Below, piece by piece: positions 61,425 through 64,000 of a stretch of 64,000 nucleotides of DNA. Within the stretch, counting starts at the first letter, position 1; each line of letters starts with the position of its first letter. Source of the DNA: Listeria monocytogenes. Lineage in GTDB: Bacteria > Bacillota > Bacilli > Lactobacillales > Listeriaceae. The notes beneath the pieces were generated by a model that was not told where the DNA came from, did not search any database, and was given only the letters and a program-made list of their open reading frames with translations. Both the position numbers and the translations under genes were made by a program. Location: contig NZ_CP168900.1 of the NCBI RefSeq assembly GCF_041765605.1, positions 450,001 to 514,000 of the forward strand, read 5' to 3'.

Positions 61425-63494
61425 ATGAAGAAGCTTTCCATGCGAGTCATCCTAATGGTTACCGTTATTTTCATTGCTTTTGGGAGCGCTAATGTTTCTA
61501 TCGCACAAGAGTTGGATACTGCAAATAAGCTTCCAGAAGAGGAGCTGGGTTCTCTAGATACCTCTGATGTCATTACAGAAGGAGTTCCGCAAGACAAATC
61601 AGCAGAGGTCGAGAACTTAGAAGAAATCCCAATTACGGATGAGTTGGTGCAAAATCCAGATGTTCTTGAGCAGCCTATTGCCGATTCGGATGATTCGGAT
61701 TTAACAGTAGTAAACTCAGGTGATTTTTGGACAATTTATCGTAATACTGTGAACGGTGAATATAGCTTGCATATGTTTGGTAACGTGCCAAGTAGTAAAC
61801 CAACCGCTTGGAATAGTTATTTGAACAGAATTAAACATATAGAGATTGAAGAAGCTACTTTGACAGGAAATTTCTCATCGTATTTTAGAAATAATGTTTT
61901 CACAGTACTTGAGAGTGTGAGAATTGAACGTTCGAATCTATCTAGAGTGACGTCTTTTGCACTCGCATTTTATGGTTCAGGAATTGAAAAAGTTATCATT
62001 AGAGATAATAATTATCCGACAGCACCATCTTTACTCACTACGGAAGGTATGTTTAAAAATTGTTCCAACCTTATGGAGGTTGATTTGAGTGGTCTTGATA
62101 CTAGTGCGGTAACTACTATGTGGGATATGTTTAACAGCTGTAGGGCACTTGAGGAACTGGATGTAAGTCATTTTGATACGAGTTCAGTAACTAATATGTC
62201 TTACATGTTTTATGATAATAGAAACCTTGAGGTGCTGGATGTAAGCAACCTTGATACGAGTTCAGTAACTAATATGTATGCCATGTTTGAAGATTGTACT
62301 AGTCTTGAAGAGCTGGATGTAAGTAATTTTGATACGAGTTCAGTAACTGATATGTATAGAGTGTTTAATGGCTGTGAAAAACTGAAGAAACTAGATGTAA
62401 GTAATTTCGATACCAGTTCCGCTACTGCAATGGTTCAAATGTTTAGAAATTGTAGCGCCCTTGAGAAGTTGGATGTAAGTAATTTTAATACGAGCTTAGT
62501 AACTGATATGCGTGCCATGTTTGCTGGTTGTACTAGTCTTGAAGCGTTAGATGTAAGTAATTTTGATACGAGTTCAGTAACTAATATGGCTGCCATGTTT
62601 TCTGATAATGAAAAACTGGAGAAGCTTGATTTAAGTACCTTTGATACCAGTTCAGTGACTAACATGGGTACCATGTTTAAAAATTGTACAGCGTTAAAAT
62701 CTTTATTTCTAGATAATTTTACACATGCAGCAAGCTCGACAGATATGTTTACTGGAACAACCTCTTTATCTTACTTGTTTGTCAGTCACAATGTAAGCAA
62801 TTTTAATGGGTTAGAAAATACAAACTGGTATGACGAAAAGAATTGGGTGCAGTTTGAAACTCTCTCGCAACTACAGACATATCATCGGAAACAAAGCGAA
62901 CCTACTGGCTATAGAAAAGGAGCTTTCCTTTCCTTAACGATGGATGCGATGGGTGGACAGTTTGAAGACGCGGAGGAACAAAAGGTACAAAATAAATTTT
63001 CTGGGGAATACTGGGAAGAAGTGATTCCTGTAAAAGAAGGACATTATTTTGACGGGTGGTATCTTGATCAAGATTGTACCAATAAATTTGACTTTTCATT
63101 GCCCGCTAATGCATCAATAACTATCTACGCAAAATGGATAGAAAACTATACAGTGATTATTCCGGCTTCTATTTCTTTAAATGAAACTTCTGAATTGAAA
63201 GTGGAAGGGATTAATCGAGGAGATAAAGATTTGTCCGTGGGATTAAACCGAACAGCAATGTCTGTTTCTGAAAGCAACAAGCTAACTTTAACCAATACGG
63301 CAGACACAACAGTCCAATGTTTGGCACCACTGAGTTGGGACGGGTCAGAAACTAATCCAGAAAAAGCAATTTTAACCCTTGCCCCAGGTTCGGAAAGAAC
63401 AGAAGGAGATGCAGTCATGAATATTGCAATCCCAGAAAATATCCAGGCAGGAAAATATACGGGGAATCTAGTGTTTTCGATTAAGTATGAATGA
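61425..63494 (+). CDS. BspA-type leucine-rich surface protein with WxL-like tail
   Basis: A 689-aa secreted protein: signal peptide (about 1-28), an acidic spacer, eight DUF285/BspA repeats of 26 aa (DVSNFDTSSVTNM pattern, about residues 220-427), a Listeria-type B repeat (HYFDGWYLDQDCTNKFDF) and a C-terminal beta domain (YTVIIPASISL ... AGKYTGNLVFSIKYE) that resembles WxL-associated domains. No LPXTG or lipobox is seen, so attachment is probably noncovalent. AAGGAGGGGAG precedes the ATG. It is paired with the membrane-anchored protein that begins at 63560. Confidence 0.85.
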   Translation: MKKLSMRVILMVTVIFIAFGSANVSIAQELDTANKLPEEELGSLDTSDVITEGVPQDKSAEVENLEEIPITDELVQNPDVLEQPIADSDDSDLTVVNSGDFWTIYRNTVNGEYSLHMFGNVPSSKPTAWNSYLNRIKHIEIEEATLTGNFSSYFRNNVFTVLESVRIERSNLSRVTSFALAFYGSGIEKVIIRDNNYPTAPSLLTTEGMFKNCSNLMEVDLSGLDTSAVTTMWDMFNSCRALEELDVSHFDTSSVTNMSYMFYDNRNLEVLDVSNLDTSSVTNMYAMFEDCTSLEELDVSNFDTSSVTDMYRVFNGCEKLKKLDVSNFDTSSATAMVQMFRNCSALEKLDVSNFNTSLVTDMRAMFAGCTSLEALDVSNFDTSSVTNMAAMFSDNEKLEKLDLSTFDTSSVTNMGTMFKNCTALKSLFLDNFTHAASSTDMFTGTTSLSYLFVSHNVSNFNGLENTNWYDEKNWVQFETLSQLQTYHRKQSEPTGYRKGAFLSLTMDAMGGQFEDAEEQKVQNKFSGEYWEEVIPVKEGHYFDGWYLDQDCTNKFDFSLPANASITIYAKWIENYTVIIPASISLNETSELKVEGINRGDKDLSVGLNRTAMSVSESNKLTLTNTADTTVQCLAPLSWDGSETNPEKAILTLAPGSERTEGDAVMNIAIPENIQAGKYTGNLVFSIKYE
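62082..62705 (+). repeat. Eight tandem 78-bp DUF285 repeats
   Basis: The period is 78 bp (26 aa): D-[VL]-S-x-[FL]-[DN]-T-S-x-[VA]-T-x-M-x-x-[MV]-F. Copies 3, 4 and 7 share long near-identical DNA (GATACGAGTTCAGTAACT), so copy-number change by slippage or recombination is likely between strains. Confidence 0.85.
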
Positions 63495-63559
63495 TGTAAA
63501 TTAGCCAGAATAGTAATCATGTCAAGGTCATTTGGTTATTAATAAATTGGAGGTTACCT

Positions 63560-64000
63560 ATGAAGAAGAAAAAAGTAGTGGTTATATCATTACTACTATT
63601 GCTAGTAAGTGTCATTGGAATCAGTAGTTATTTTCTATTCAAGGATAAAATAAATCTGTTGGATGTAGACCCTTCTGCTGTTGAGTGGAACGGGAAAAAA
63701 CAGAAGGATACAAGTGGAGAAGAAAATACAATCGCCATTCCGGGTTTTGAAAAAGTAACGTTGTATGCAAATGAAACAAAACAAGCAGTGAATTTCCATA
63801 ATCCGGAAATTAATGATTGTTACTTCAAAATATCGCTTATTCATCCGGATGGTTCGGTTCTATGGATATCCGATTTAATCGAACCGGGAAAAGGTATGTA
63901 TTCCATTGAATTAGAAAAACCGTTAGCGGTAGGCGAATATGAAAACGCAGTGTTAAAATATGAATGTTTTTCTTTAAACGATCAGTCACCTTTAAACGGG
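63560..64000 (+). CDS. Membrane-anchored WxL/DUF916-type companion protein, N-terminal part
   Basis: The frame is open from ATG 63560 (GGAGG 8 nt upstream) to the window end, 147 codons, so the gene is truncated by the window. It has a basic start (MKKKKVVV), one TM (about 5-25), and an extracellular beta-rich part (IPGFEKVTLYANETKQAV, then KISLIHPDGSVLWISDLIEPG). It follows the BspA-like gene by 65 nt and probably forms an operon with it. Its role as anchor or partner of the surface protein is inferred. Confidence 0.7.
   Translation, partial: MKKKKVVVISLLLLLVSVIGISSYFLFKDKINLLDVDPSAVEWNGKKQKDTSGEENTIAIPGFEKVTLYANETKQAVNFHNPEINDCYFKISLIHPDGSVLWISDLIEPGKGMYSIELEKPLAVGEYENAVLKYECFSLNDQSPLNG

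Noticed and set aside
62082..62705. Tandem repeats as a CRISPR-like array
   Set aside because: The repeats are 78 bp, in frame and code for BspA-type 26-aa units; there are no spacers and no cas genes.

Overview
The window is a chromosomal segment of Listeria, almost certainly Listeria monocytogenes. It encodes full-length InlA (800 codons, LPTTG sorting signal) and InlB (630 codons, three GW modules) in tandem behind a PrfA box. It also carries pgdA, the sigC-lstR-rodA-like cassette, a PBPB3-type penicillin-binding protein and an LCP protein in the order known from this species. Base composition is low-GC Firmicute, and GTG or TTG starts with strong Shine-Dalgarno sequences are frequent. The sigC cassette is usually linked to lineage II (recalled, not tested here).

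Layout. 1-4.3 kb: end of a ZIP metal transporter, peptidoglycan deacetylase pgdA, a small HTH/membrane-protein pair, a soluble S26-like protein and a HAD phosphatase. 4.4-6.6 kb (minus strand): sigC, lstR and a HAAS-FtsW/RodA fusion, behind a visible ECF-type promoter. 6.8-14.3 kb: a sugar transporter, divergent from a PRD regulator, fructose-type PTS IIA-IIB-IIC and a GH38 alpha-mannosidase, most likely for uptake and cleavage of a mannoside. 14.4-17.7 kb: an orphan tandem-domain protein, an Fst-family type I toxin-antitoxin locus absent from ordinary gene calling, and a LysR regulator divergent from an acetyltransferase and an SDR enzyme.

18.0-31.0 kb is the most unusual region. A 2198-aa secreted WapA/Rhs YD-repeat protein ends in a short, very basic, AT-rich tip. 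It is followed by about 13 small genes that look like cognate and orphan immunity genes, mixed with short toxin-tip-like remnants. Very small two-TM proteins occur repeatedly in adjacent pairs (89+59, 54+56, 95+56 aa), suggesting that membrane immunity is delivered by two-gene modules. Two HEAT-repeat proteins and a protein related to the orphan at 14.4 kb lie in the same array. A strong terminator separates the array from the inlA promoter, which has overlapping SigB-like and PrfA-dependent signals and a leader of about 400 nt.

36-48.8 kb: small membrane proteins, an Rrf2 regulator divergent from an NAD(P)H-binding oxidoreductase, and a decayed toxin tip with an intact candidate immunity gene (39.1-40.1 kb). 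Then follow a condensation-domain protein, PBPB3, an LCP ligase and a DUF4240 gene in the place where some strains carry stress survival islet 1, then a YjdF-like protein, a DUF1275 protein and an unknown protein. 48.9-59.0 kb: a MoxR/DUF58/transglutaminase operon (minus) and a PucR-controlled permease, DUF917 and hydantoinase operon (plus). 59.2-64 kb: a gene remnant, an Mga-like regulator, a BspA-type leucine-rich surface protein with a WxL-like tail, and the start of a membrane-anchored companion protein that runs off the window.

No tRNA, rRNA, CRISPR array, insertion sequence or prophage was seen. All homology statements are from recognition of the sequence and remembered family features; no database was searched.
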